The notes below the pieces were generated by a model. The model searched no databases. It was given only the letters and a program-made list of their open reading frames with translations, and was not told the origin of the DNA. From CAJBIL01 sp044359525 (GTDB taxonomy: Bacteria > Pseudomonadota > Gammaproteobacteria > Burkholderiales > Rhodocyclaceae), in NCBI GenBank assembly GCA_044359525.1, contig JBIKLY010000050.1, forward strand, positions 1 to 26,308: a DNA stretch of 26,308 bases, given 5' to 3'. Both the position numbers and the translations under genes were made by a program. Positions 15,227 through 22,690 of the stretch are shown here, in pieces. Each line of letters begins with the position of its first letter. Position 1 is the first letter of the stretch.

Positions 15227-15901
15227 ATGTTCATCGTCTATGGCGTTTCCGGGCAGAGTTTTCGCGGTCCCTTGGAACGGTTAAATCAGGTTCCAGGAGT
15301 TACGTCGGCACGTCGGGTGCGCGGCGTAGAGCAAGAGGGCGAGGAGCTCGGGCCCGAGTATCGAGTTGGAGCATCCTCAGCCGCCGACGTCGCCGCTCCC
15401 GACGCACGCGCGCTGGCCGCTTATGCCAGCACGTTGCCCCGGCCCGTCGATCGCGGCCCGGTACGCCATGCCTGGCAGGTCATGGGTCGCGATGTGCTTA
15501 GTCTGCGAACCACGGATACGGTGGCCGCCGCTTGGCATGCACTGGCCGCGCGGGGCGTTCGCCAGGCGCCGGTGGTCGATGCTTCGAACAACGTGGTGGG
15601 ACTGGTCAGCGACCGCGATCTGCTGACCGTGATTGATCTACAACCGTTCGCGCCATCGGCTGGAACGCCCGGCGGCCACGTCAGTGGCGGGCTGGACCGT
15701 CGTGTCGCAGAGGTGATGGTGACGCCGGTGGTCTGTGCTGACCCGGTCACCGACATCCGGCGGATCGCCCATGTTTTGATTGCAACCGGCTTGACCGCGT
15801 TGCCGGTGGTCAATGAATCGCAAATGTTACTCGGCATGGTGTCGCGCGGTGACATCCTTCGCGCCACGGTGGCGGATCCCCCACTGAGCCTGTGGGCGTA
15901 A
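15227..15901 (+). CDS. Two-CBS-domain protein
   Basis: A 224-residue soluble protein. Residues 1-75 form an N-terminal region of unknown type that starts MFIVYGVSGQSFRGPLE and turns into a low-complexity Ala-rich linker. CBS domain 1 spans about 83-136 (WQVMGRDVLSL, VVDASNNVVGLVSDRDLL) and CBS domain 2 about 161-214 (AEVMVTPVVC, VVNESQMLLGMVSRGDIL). CBS pairs bind adenine nucleotides or sense ionic strength and usually regulate a partner. There is no enzyme domain, so it is probably a regulator. Its place between the Mrp antiporter and a P-type ATPase suggests control of ion transport (inference). ATG 15227 is chosen over TTG 15209 because GGAAAGGA (15211-15218) lies 8 bases upstream of the ATG. 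Confidence 0.88.
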   Translation: MFIVYGVSGQSFRGPLERLNQVPGVTSARRVRGVEQEGEELGPEYRVGASSAADVAAPDARALAAYASTLPRPVDRGPVRHAWQVMGRDVLSLRTTDTVAAAWHALAARGVRQAPVVDASNNVVGLVSDRDLLTVIDLQPFAPSAGTPGGHVSGGLDRRVAEVMVTPVVCADPVTDIRRIAHVLIATGLTALPVVNESQMLLGMVSRGDILRATVADPPLSLWA

Positions 15902-16029
15902 ATCTGACTTGAACCAATCTTCATCGCTGATTTCTGAAGGGAGTCGATTGTTGTCGAACTTGTTGGCACGCGACAAAAGCCGCTCTTTCTTTTATGTGCG
16001 GCTGCTCTGATTAACGGGAAACATCGTCC

Positions 16030-18816
16030 ATGTCACAAACACTCAATGCTTCGGCTAACCAGCCTGGCAAGCCCCCCTCCGGAGAGGGGTATCACGCAAT
16101 GGCGGTGGCGGATGTCATCGGACAGCTGCAGACCAACCTCGAAACCGGCCTGAGTACCGACGACGCCAATGCCCGGCTTGCCCGGTACGGACCGAATGTA
16201 CTCCCCAAGGCCAAGGGCGACACCGCCTGGACGCTGCTCTGGCGGCAGATCAATTCCCCGCTGATCTGGATCCTGATCGCTTCCGGCTTCGTCGCGATAT
16301 TGGTCGATCCGACTGACGGCATCAAGAACGGTCTGGTTATCCTGGCCGTTGTGGTGCTCAACACGCTCATCGGCTTCGTGCAGGAATTCAAGGCCGGCAA
16401 AGCGATCGAGGCGCTTAGCAAGATGGTGCCAGAGAACGTGACTGCCCTGCGCGACGGCAAGAAAGCCACCGTCGCCGGGGCCGACCTGGTGCCCGGCGAT
16501 GTGGTCCTGTTGGCGTCGGGCGACAAGGTTCCCGCGGATATGCGACTCGTGGCGGCCAGGACGCTGAAGATCGAAGAGGCGGCGCTCACCGGCGAATCGG
16601 TTCCGGCGGAAAAAAACACCGACGCCTCGGCAGCGAACGCCGGTATCGGCGACCGCTCGGGCATGGCGTTCGGCGGCACCCTGGTGACCTACGGCACCGC
16701 CACCGCCATCGTCTGTGGCACCGGCGCGGCGACCGAGCTTGGCCGCATCTCGACCATGCTCAAGGAGGCCACCGACCTTCAGACGCCAATGACCAAGGCG
16801 CTGCAAAGTATCGGCAAGTACATCACCATCGGCATTGTCATCATCGCCGCCATCATGCTGGTCGTTGGCACCTGGCGTACCATGGCCGAAACTGGCGTCG
16901 CGCTTCTGCCGGCGCTGCGCGAGACCGTGATCTTCGCCATCGCGCTGGCCGTCGGTGCCATCCCCGAAGGCCTGCCTGCCATCGTCACCATTGCGCTGGC
17001 GATCGGTGTGCAGCGCATGGCCGCGCGACGTGCCGTTGTTCGCAAGCTGCCGGCCGTCGAAACCCTCGGCTCGACCACCACCATCTGCTCCGACAAGACG
17101 GGCACACTCACCCGCAACGAAATGACCGTGCAGGCCCTGTGGACCCCGGGCGGCAGCTACGCCATCACCGGTGTCGGCTATGACCCTGCCGGGCAGATCA
17201 AAGACGCCGCCGGCGGCCTCACCGGCAAGCTCCCGGCCGACGTCCGCGACCTGCTGCTGACCGGGGCGCTGTGCAACGACGCGACCCTGATTCATGAAAC
17301 CGGCATCTACAAAATCACCGGCGACCCGACCGAGGCGGCGCTGGTCGTCGCGGCCGAGAAAATCGGCCTGCAGGTCGAGAGCGCGCGCCGCGATCACGCC
17401 CGCCTCGACGCGATTCCGTTCGAGTCCGAAAACCAGTTCATGGCGACGCTGAACAATCATCCTGACGCGAGCCCGAGGATCATCCTGAAGGGCGCGCCGG
17501 AAGTGATCCTCAAGCGCTGCGAGGGCATCGACCCGGGCCCTGTGCTGGCGGAAGTCTCACGACTGGCGGGGCAAGGCATGCGCGTGTTGGCGATCGCAGC
17601 CAGGTCGACGGCACAGAACGGGGACTTGCAGATGTCTGACACGTCCGGCGGATTCACGTTGCTGGGCTTGCAGGGCATGATCGACCCGCCGCGCAGCGAG
17701 GCCATCGAGGCCATCAAGGCGTGCCACGCAGCCGGCATCAGCGTCAAGATGATCACGGGTGACCATAAGGAAACCGCGCAGGCGATCGGCGCGCAGCTGA
17801 ACATCCTCACCGACGCCAAGGCCGTCACCGGCGCACAGCTCGCCGAGATGAGCGAGGACGAGATGCGGGAAGTGGTGCGCACGACCAATGTCTTCGCCCG
17901 CGTCGCGCCCGAGCACAAGCTTCGGCTCGTCAAAGCCTTGCAGGCCAACAACCAGATCGTGGCGATGACCGGCGACGGCGTTAACGACGCGCCGGCGCTC
18001 AAACAGAGCAACATCGGCGTGGCCATGGGCATCACCGGCACCGCCGTCTCGAAAGAGGCAGCGGACATCGTGCTGACCGACGACAACTTTGCCTCCATCG
18101 CCGCCGCTGTCGAGGAGGGCCGCCGCGTTTACGACAACCTCATCAAGTCGCTCGTCTTCGTCCTGCCGACCAACCTCGGGCTGGCGATGATCCTGATGGT
18201 GGCCGTCATCTTTTTCCCGTTCATGCTCAATCCCGCAAGCGGCCTGAAAGAGCTGCTGCTACCGATGGCGCCGACGCAGTTGCTGTGGATCAACCTCGTG
18301 GCGACCGTGGCGCTCGCACTACCGCTGGCGTTCGAGGCCAAGGAGCCGAATGTCATGCGACGCCCGCCGCGCAGCCCGGACGCACCTGTGCTGTCGGGCT
18401 TCGTCATCACGCGGACATTCGTCGCGGCCACGCTGATGACAATCGGGGCGGTTGGGCTTTTTCTGTGGGAATACAACGCCAACGGCGAGACCGTAGAGGC
18501 CATGGAAAAGGGGCAGACAATGGCCGTGACGACGGTCATCATGTTCCAGGTTTTCTACGTCATCAACTGCCGCAGCCTCAAGGATTCGCTGCTATCGATC
18601 GGGCTGTGGAGCAACTTGACGGTGTTCATCGGCATCGCCACGCTGTTGCTGCTGCAACTCGGCTTCATTTACCTGCCGGTCATGAACGCGATCTTCGGCT
18701 CGCTACCGCTCTCCGCCAAGGACCTGCTGGTGGCGACTGCGGTCGGCATGATTATCCTGCCGGTAATCAGCTTCGAAAAAATGCTCCGCAAACGGCTCGA
18801 AACACGGGCGACGTAA
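16030..18816 (+). CDS. P2-type cation-transporting ATPase, SERCA-like fold, unusual ion site
   Basis: A 928-residue inner-membrane ATPase with all P-type parts. These are an N-terminal cation-ATPase domain (about 20-95), actuator motif TGES (187-190), helix-4 PEGLP (E313), phosphorylation site DKTGT (D355), nucleotide-binding KGAPE (K487) and hinge TGDGVNDAP (647-655), plus six C-terminal helices. By motifs it is a P2 ATPase close to the Ca2+ and Na+/K+ pumps. Aligned by eye to SERCA, the helix-5 Asn is kept (N715) but the helix-5 Glu is Leu (L718). Helix 6 keeps N755, while the Thr-Asp pair becomes Ala758-Thr759. The helix-8 Glu is Gln (Q840). Ca2+ transport is therefore doubtful; Na+, K+ or H+ are alternatives. 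It follows the CBS gene in the same direction, with a weak ribosome binding site. Confidence 0.93.
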   Translation: MSQTLNASANQPGKPPSGEGYHAMAVADVIGQLQTNLETGLSTDDANARLARYGPNVLPKAKGDTAWTLLWRQINSPLIWILIASGFVAILVDPTDGIKNGLVILAVVVLNTLIGFVQEFKAGKAIEALSKMVPENVTALRDGKKATVAGADLVPGDVVLLASGDKVPADMRLVAARTLKIEEAALTGESVPAEKNTDASAANAGIGDRSGMAFGGTLVTYGTATAIVCGTGAATELGRISTMLKEATDLQTPMTKALQSIGKYITIGIVIIAAIMLVVGTWRTMAETGVALLPALRETVIFAIALAVGAIPEGLPAIVTIALAIGVQRMAARRAVVRKLPAVETLGSTTTICSDKTGTLTRNEMTVQALWTPGGSYAITGVGYDPAGQIKDAAGGLTGKLPADVRDLLLTGALCNDATLIHETGIYKITGDPTEAALVVAAEKIGLQVESARRDHARLDAIPFESENQFMATLNNHPDASPRIILKGAPEVILKRCEGIDPGPVLAEVSRLAGQGMRVLAIAARSTAQNGDLQMSDTSGGFTLLGLQGMIDPPRSEAIEAIKACHAAGISVKMITGDHKETAQAIGAQLNILTDAKAVTGAQLAEMSEDEMREVVRTTNVFARVAPEHKLRLVKALQANNQIVAMTGDGVNDAPALKQSNIGVAMGITGTAVSKEAADIVLTDDNFASIAAAVEEGRRVYDNLIKSLVFVLPTNLGLAMILMVAVIFFPFMLNPASGLKELLLPMAPTQLLWINLVATVALALPLAFEAKEPNVMRRPPRSPDAPVLSGFVITRTFVAATLMTIGAVGLFLWEYNANGETVEAMEKGQTMAVTTVIMFQVFYVINCRSLKDSLLSIGLWSNLTVFIGIATLLLLQLGFIYLPVMNAIFGSLPLSAKDLLVATAVGMIILPVISFEKMLRKRLETRAT

Positions 18817-18881
18817 GCTGCGCCCAACTTCGGGCCGAGGCCCCTCCCCAAACTGCGGGCCTTGCCCGGAAAGTCCCGACC

Positions 18882-19352
18882 ATGCTTTACGCCCTGCTCA
18901 AGACGGTTCATGTTTTATCCATCATCCTTTGGCTGGGCGGCATGATTTTCGCCCACTTTTTCCTGCGCCCTGCGCTGCCTACCCTGGCGCCGCCGGAGCG
19001 GCTGCAGCTCGCCAATGCCGTACTGGAGCGCTTCTTCGCTGCAGTGCTGTGGGCCGCCAGCCTGACCTTGGTAAGCGGGGTGTGGATGATCGGCCGGGTC
19101 GCAAAGACCAGTGTGCAGTCTGGCGGCAGCTTCAGCATGCCGCTGACGTGGACCGTGATGGCCGGCCTCGGGGTACTCATGGTGGCGCTCTTCGGGCATA
19201 TCCGGTTTGCCCTCTACCCGCGGTTTCGCGCTGCTGTGATAACGGGCGACTGGGCGCAGGCAGCCGATCGGCTGGCACGCCTGCGGCTGTGGGTGGGGGT
19301 CAATCTGGTGCTCGGGCTGGCCATCATCGGGGTCCTCTACCTGGCGCACTGA
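18882..19352 (+). CDS. CopD-family membrane protein
   Basis: A 156-residue protein with four predicted helices (about 3-27, 50-72, 84-104, 133-154). The opening LLKTVHVLSIILWLGGMIFAHFF, with a His in helix 1 and WxGG, fits the CopD (copper resistance D) domain family, as does the single His in the FGHIRF segment. Short stand-alone CopD-like proteins are common and may not handle copper at all. ATG 18882 was chosen because the upstream frame lies inside the ATPase gene in another frame. A GGAAAG-like ribosome binding site is about 9 bases upstream. It starts 65 bases after the ATPase and could be in the same transcript. Confidence 0.8.
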   Translation: MLYALLKTVHVLSIILWLGGMIFAHFFLRPALPTLAPPERLQLANAVLERFFAAVLWAASLTLVSGVWMIGRVAKTSVQSGGSFSMPLTWTVMAGLGVLMVALFGHIRFALYPRFRAAVITGDWAQAADRLARLRLWVGVNLVLGLAIIGVLYLAH

Positions 19353-19494
19353 GCTATTGCACCGGCGTAGACTTCCCGCCGCTCTTTTAATCGTCGCCTG
19401 CGACCCCCATATATCCGGAGGCGCGGGTTCGTATCACCGTGTGGTGCTGTTGTATCGGTGCGTGGGTATCCGGCGGCAGACTTGGGAGTAACGT

Positions 19495-19923
19495 ATGTTG
19501 TATCTACTGATGTGGGCAATGATCGGTCTGCTGTTCATCTTCTGGACAGCCGTGGCGTGGGGCCTGCACTTGGCAGCGCAGTGGTTTGCCGGTATGGCGC
19601 CGGCTCAGCTTGAGGCCGTCACTACGGGAGCGGGCGACGCTGCCCGGCAGGCAATCCCCCTGCTCGGCCTGCCCGAGGGCTTGACAGCAGTTTTGCCGGC
19701 CGGCGTGATCGAGCCTTGGCAGGCGTTGGCACAGTCCTTCCTGCCGTGGCTGCAATCATTGCTGCAGCAAGTGCCCGCCCTGGTCAGCTGGCTGTCGCCG
19801 GCGATCTGGATCGGTTGGGGTTTGGGTACCTTGTTGTTGCTGCTCTCCGGAATCGCGCTTCACGTCGTGATGCGTATTTTCGCGGGCCGCCGGTCGCCTC
19901 CCGCGACACCCGTACAGCCGTGA
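19495..19923 (+). CDS. Small membrane protein, unknown
   Basis: 142 residues, family not recognised. Two hydrophobic helices lie at the ends (about 3-28 and 100-128), with a central segment rich in Ala, Pro, Leu and Gln (about 33-98) containing amphipathic stretches. The tail is basic then proline-rich (RRSPPATPVQP). The start ATG is supported by GGGAG (19484-19488) 6 bases upstream. The next gene (DUF456) starts 21 bases after its stop in the same direction, so both may form a two-gene unit. Nothing in the sequence suggests an enzyme. Confidence 0.72.
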   Translation: MLYLLMWAMIGLLFIFWTAVAWGLHLAAQWFAGMAPAQLEAVTTGAGDAARQAIPLLGLPEGLTAVLPAGVIEPWQALAQSFLPWLQSLLQQVPALVSWLSPAIWIGWGLGTLLLLLSGIALHVVMRIFAGRRSPPATPVQP

Positions 19924-19944
19924 AGCCTTGGCGCGTGCGTCGAG

Positions 19945-20424
19945 ATGGATAGCCTACTCTGGGCACTGGTGGCCGGATTGATGGTTCTCGGCCTGCTGGG
20001 CACTGTGCTGCCGGTTTTGCCGGGCACCGTGCTGGTGCTGGCAGGCGTGATCCTCGGGGCCTGGATCGACGATTTTACCCGCGTCAGCGTGGGAGCCGTG
20101 GTGCTGGTCGGGATACTGGGGGTACTGGCTTGGGTGCTGGAATGGGCGGCCGGCCTGCTCGGCGCGCAGCGGGCCGGGGCAAGCCGCCAGGCGCTGCTGG
20201 GGGCGGCTATTGGCACCGTGCTCGGCTTAGCCATGGGCCTGATCGGGGTTTTGTTCATGCCCTTGTTGGGTGCGGCGCTTGGCGAGTTTCTGGCACGGCG
20301 CGATCAACACCGGGCGGTGAAGGTGGGGTTGGCCACCTGGCTGGGGCTGCTTGCCGGCATGCTGGCCAAGGTGGTGCTGGCGTTCACCATGGTGGGCGTA
20401 TTCATCGCCGCACTTCTCTGGTAG
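19945..20424 (+). CDS. DUF456-family membrane protein
   Basis: A 159-residue protein of four or more hydrophobic segments rich in Gly, Leu and Val. The start LLGTVLPVLPGTVLVLAGVILGAW (about 17-40) and the later GLIGVLFMPLLGAALGE followed by an Arg-rich segment match the DUF456 pattern. The function of the family is unknown. It is the last plus-strand gene of the cation block and faces the minus-strand metallophosphoesterase; a hairpin lies in the 55-bp gap. The ribosome binding site is weak. Confidence 0.82.
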   Translation: MDSLLWALVAGLMVLGLLGTVLPVLPGTVLVLAGVILGAWIDDFTRVSVGAVVLVGILGVLAWVLEWAAGLLGAQRAGASRQALLGAAIGTVLGLAMGLIGVLFMPLLGAALGEFLARRDQHRAVKVGLATWLGLLAGMLAKVVLAFTMVGVFIAALLW

Positions 20425-20447
20425 ATGCAGCCCGGGCGGCTGGCGCC

Positions 20448-20472
20448 GATACTTCGCAAACATTGAAGTATC
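20448..20472. terminator. Hairpin between convergent genes
   Basis: GATACTTC (20448-20455) and GAAGTATC (20465-20472) pair perfectly around a 9-base loop, in the gap between the convergent stops at 20424 and 20480. The stem is AT-rich and has no T-run, so it is at best a weak two-way terminator. Confidence 0.5.
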
Positions 20473-20479
20473 TACAGCT

Positions 20480-21277
20480 TCACGTCCTGGCTGGTTGGAG
20501 TTCGGTATGACGGGCGAGGAAAAAGACCTGCCCGGCAGTCGAGAAGTCCCATTGCTCGATGATGCAGCAACCCGGGGATGAATCGTCGCCCCAGCGCAGC
20601 AGGTTCACCGAGTTCGGCACACCTCGGCGTACCCGCGATGAAACCGCCGTGCCGGCCTGCACCGCCCACATCGGCCGCGCCACGCCGTGAAGCGCCATCA
20701 CGTAAGGTAGGTGGATGTGCCCACCCATAACGAGGTCCGCGCCAGCGGCGGCCCAGCACTGCAGTGCGGCGGCATGCCCGCGCAGCAGGTTTGGTTCATC
20801 TTCGGCGCGTGTCACGGCCACGGGTTGGTGCACCACCACCACGCGCAACTGTGCGGCCTTGGCACCGGCGAGCAAACGGGCGACGCGATCGACCTGAAGC
20901 CCGGATACCTCGCCGTGCTTGTGCCGCCAGGGCCGGGCGGTGTTGATGCACACCACCATCAGGTCGGGCGAGGAGTGCACGGGTTCAAGATCGTCACCGA
21001 ATGCCGCAATGTGCCGGGCATAGGGGCGGCGCAGGCGTGCCCACAGGTCAAACAGCGGTATGTCGTGGTTGCCCGGAATTGCCAGTGCCGGCGCGCCCAG
21101 ACGCTGCATGAAGGTGCGGGCCATCTGGAACTGCGCCGGTCGCGCGCGCTGCGTGATGTCGCCCGAGAGCACAAGCAGATCGGGGCGCTGCTGCCGGGCC
21201 AGCGCCACCAACGCTTCGACGACCGGCGGCTGTTCGGTGCCGAAATGCGGGTCCGAGATCTGCAGCAGGACGCTCAT
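20480..21277 (-). CDS. Calcineurin-like metallophosphoesterase
   Basis: A 265-residue two-metal phosphoesterase with every core motif: DPHFG (D9, H11), SGDIT (D40), GNHD (N70-D72), the His of VVVHQP (H150) and GGHIH (H187, H189). It is closest in layout to the CpdA/Icc-like class, which hydrolyses cyclic nucleotides or phosphodiesters, but the substrate cannot be read from the sequence. No signal peptide is seen, so it is cytoplasmic. Its ATG overlaps the stop of the lipid-kinase gene by 4 bp, so the pair is co-translated and may act on the same phospholipid or second-messenger pathway (inference). Confidence 0.93.
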   Translation of the reverse strand: MSVLLQISDPHFGTEQPPVVEALVALARQQRPDLLVLSGDITQRARPAQFQMARTFMQRLGAPALAIPGNHDIPLFDLWARLRRPYARHIAAFGDDLEPVHSSPDLMVVCINTARPWRHKHGEVSGLQVDRVARLLAGAKAAQLRVVVVHQPVAVTRAEDEPNLLRGHAAALQCWAAAGADLVMGGHIHLPYVMALHGVARPMWAVQAGTAVSSRVRRGVPNSVNLLRWGDDSSPGCCIIEQWDFSTAGQVFFLARHTELQPART

Positions 21278-22272
21278 TCATCGCTTCCTTCGCTGTCGAA
21301 CGCCGTGCTGATCGCTGTTTCATCGCGCGGGGGCATCAGCAGGTACAAGGGTTTGGCAAGCACGCGGAGGTGCAGCGGTGGACGCATCCGCGTGACCTCG
21401 CCGTCGAATGCCACTTTCACCAAACGTCGGCCCGGTGCGAGCGTTGGCCTGACCACCATGTGGTGGAACTCGAAGCGCTCCACGCTCTGCGCTTCGCCGA
21501 GCGTACCCATCGCCCCGTGCAGCATCAGCCGCATCATCGACAAGGTGCCGATGGGCCGCAGCATCAGCGCGGCTATGCTGCCTTCGCCGGGCGTGCCGGC
21601 CAGGGTGTCCTCCGGTTCCGCACCGAACTGCTGCAGCTGCAGCCGGTTATTGCCCACGAAGAGCGTCAAGGTTTGCAGGTCGCGAACTGTGCCGCCCATC
21701 TCGATGTGCAGTCGCAGCCGGCGTTGTGCTCGCAGCAGCGTCGCACAGGCCGCGACAAACGCCACCCCGCGGCTGCGGCCGAACCGGGCTTTGTAGGCTT
21801 CGCGGTCTTCCAGAAGCTCGGGGTAGAGCCCGAGGCTGGCGTTGACCAGGAACACGCGGTCGTTGATGCCGGCCACCTGCACCGGCGCCGGCGCCGAATT
21901 CAGCAGCAGGCCGACCGCTTCAGTCTGGTCTGCGGGAATGCCATGGGTGCGAGCGAAGTAGTTGAACGTACCCTGCGGCACCACTCCCATGGCGCAGCCA
22001 AAGGCGTGCGCGGCCTGCGCCACGGTGTTGAGGGTGCCGTCGCCGCCGACGGCGACCACGGCCGTGCGCGTGGCGATGGCCTTGGTCGCTGCCATCTGCG
22101 CCAAGCGGGCCAGCTCGCCGGGGCGGCTGAACAGCAAATCTCCGCGCCGTCCGCCAGCTCGCAGCGCGGCTTCGATGACTTCGCGCTTCGAGTCCGCGTC
22201 GCTGCTGCCCGCCGCGGCATTGATGACGAACTGCAGCGGCGAGGTCGGGTCGATCTCCGGGCAGCCAGCCAT
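21274..22272 (-). CDS. Diacylglycerol/lipid kinase family protein (YegS/DgkB-like)
   Basis: A 332-residue protein of the DAGK catalytic family. The nucleotide loop GGDGTLN is at about residues 76-82, followed by PQGTFNYFAR (about 99-108), where many members have GTGNDFAR. The C-terminal beta-sandwich (about 140-320) ends with the expected FDGEVTRM patch. Members phosphorylate diacylglycerol, phosphatidylglycerol or sphingosine-like lipids. The ATG at 22272 starts MAGCPEIDPTS; a TTG at 22308 would add 12 residues but would run into the stop of the upstream remnant. GGAG lies about 12 bases before the ATG. It is transcribed with the metallophosphoesterase. Confidence 0.9.
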   Translation of the reverse strand: MAGCPEIDPTSPLQFVINAAAGSSDADSKREVIEAALRAGGRRGDLLFSRPGELARLAQMAATKAIATRTAVVAVGGDGTLNTVAQAAHAFGCAMGVVPQGTFNYFARTHGIPADQTEAVGLLLNSAPAPVQVAGINDRVFLVNASLGLYPELLEDREAYKARFGRSRGVAFVAACATLLRAQRRLRLHIEMGGTVRDLQTLTLFVGNNRLQLQQFGAEPEDTLAGTPGEGSIAALMLRPIGTLSMMRLMLHGAMGTLGEAQSVERFEFHHMVVRPTLAPGRRLVKVAFDGEVTRMRPPLHLRVLAKPLYLLMPPRDETAISTAFDSEGSDE

Positions 22273-22304
22273 GAGACCGTCAGCTCCAACCTGGGCCAAG
22301 GATA

Positions 22305-22642
22305 TCAATCGTGGCGCAGCAGGTCACCGAAGACGGTGTGCTCGCCCTCCTTGCGATCGGCACCCGGTGCGTCGTACAGCACAAGCCAACTCGCCTTGCC
22401 ACCCGACAAGGCCGGGGGCAGGTCGCAAATCGCCTCGGCGCGGTTGGTGCCGTGTCCATGGGGCAGCGAAACCGACTCGGTCAGCGCCGACTCAAAGCGC
22501 ACCGGGCCGCGCAAGCCGGGCGACAGCCGGCGACCGTCCACAGCCAGTCTCCGGTGAAGGCCGCGCCCGACAGGTTGGATTGAACCAGGCAGCCGGGCGT
22601 GAAATCCAGACGGACAGCATTCGCGCTTCGCGTATTGGGCAT
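22305..22642 (-). pseudogene. Decayed DUF3616-like gene (internal deletion and frameshift)
   Basis: An intact-looking start (ATG 22642 with GGAGAA about 8 bases upstream) opens a frame with VRLDFTPGCLVQSNLSGAAF and GDWLWTV, which reads like the N-terminus of DUF3616-family beta-propeller-like proteins. It ends at a stop at 22481. In a different frame, from about 22530 to the stop at 22305, the sequence LSPGLRGPV... AEAICDLPPALSGG.. LVLYDAP.. GEHTVFGDLLRHD resembles the C-terminus of the same family. About two thirds of a ~340-residue gene is therefore missing and the halves are out of frame. The family assignment is from memory of motifs and is moderate. It sits between acnA and the lipid-kinase gene. 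Confidence 0.55.
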
Positions 22643-22690
22643 GGGATTCGTTCTCCGCAGGATGAAGTACCAGGAAGGTGTGGCGTTTGA

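Noticed and set aside
16033..17460. A 475-codon open frame on the minus strand opposite the P-type ATPase gene
   Set aside because: Antisense of a strongly conserved coding frame in GC-rich DNA; composition is low-complexity (Gly, Asp, Arg, His) and shows no known motif.
21370..22557. A 395-codon plus-strand open frame opposite the lipid kinase and the DUF3616 remnant
   Set aside because: It crosses two features on the other strand, and the GGDGTLN kinase motif proves the minus frame is coding.
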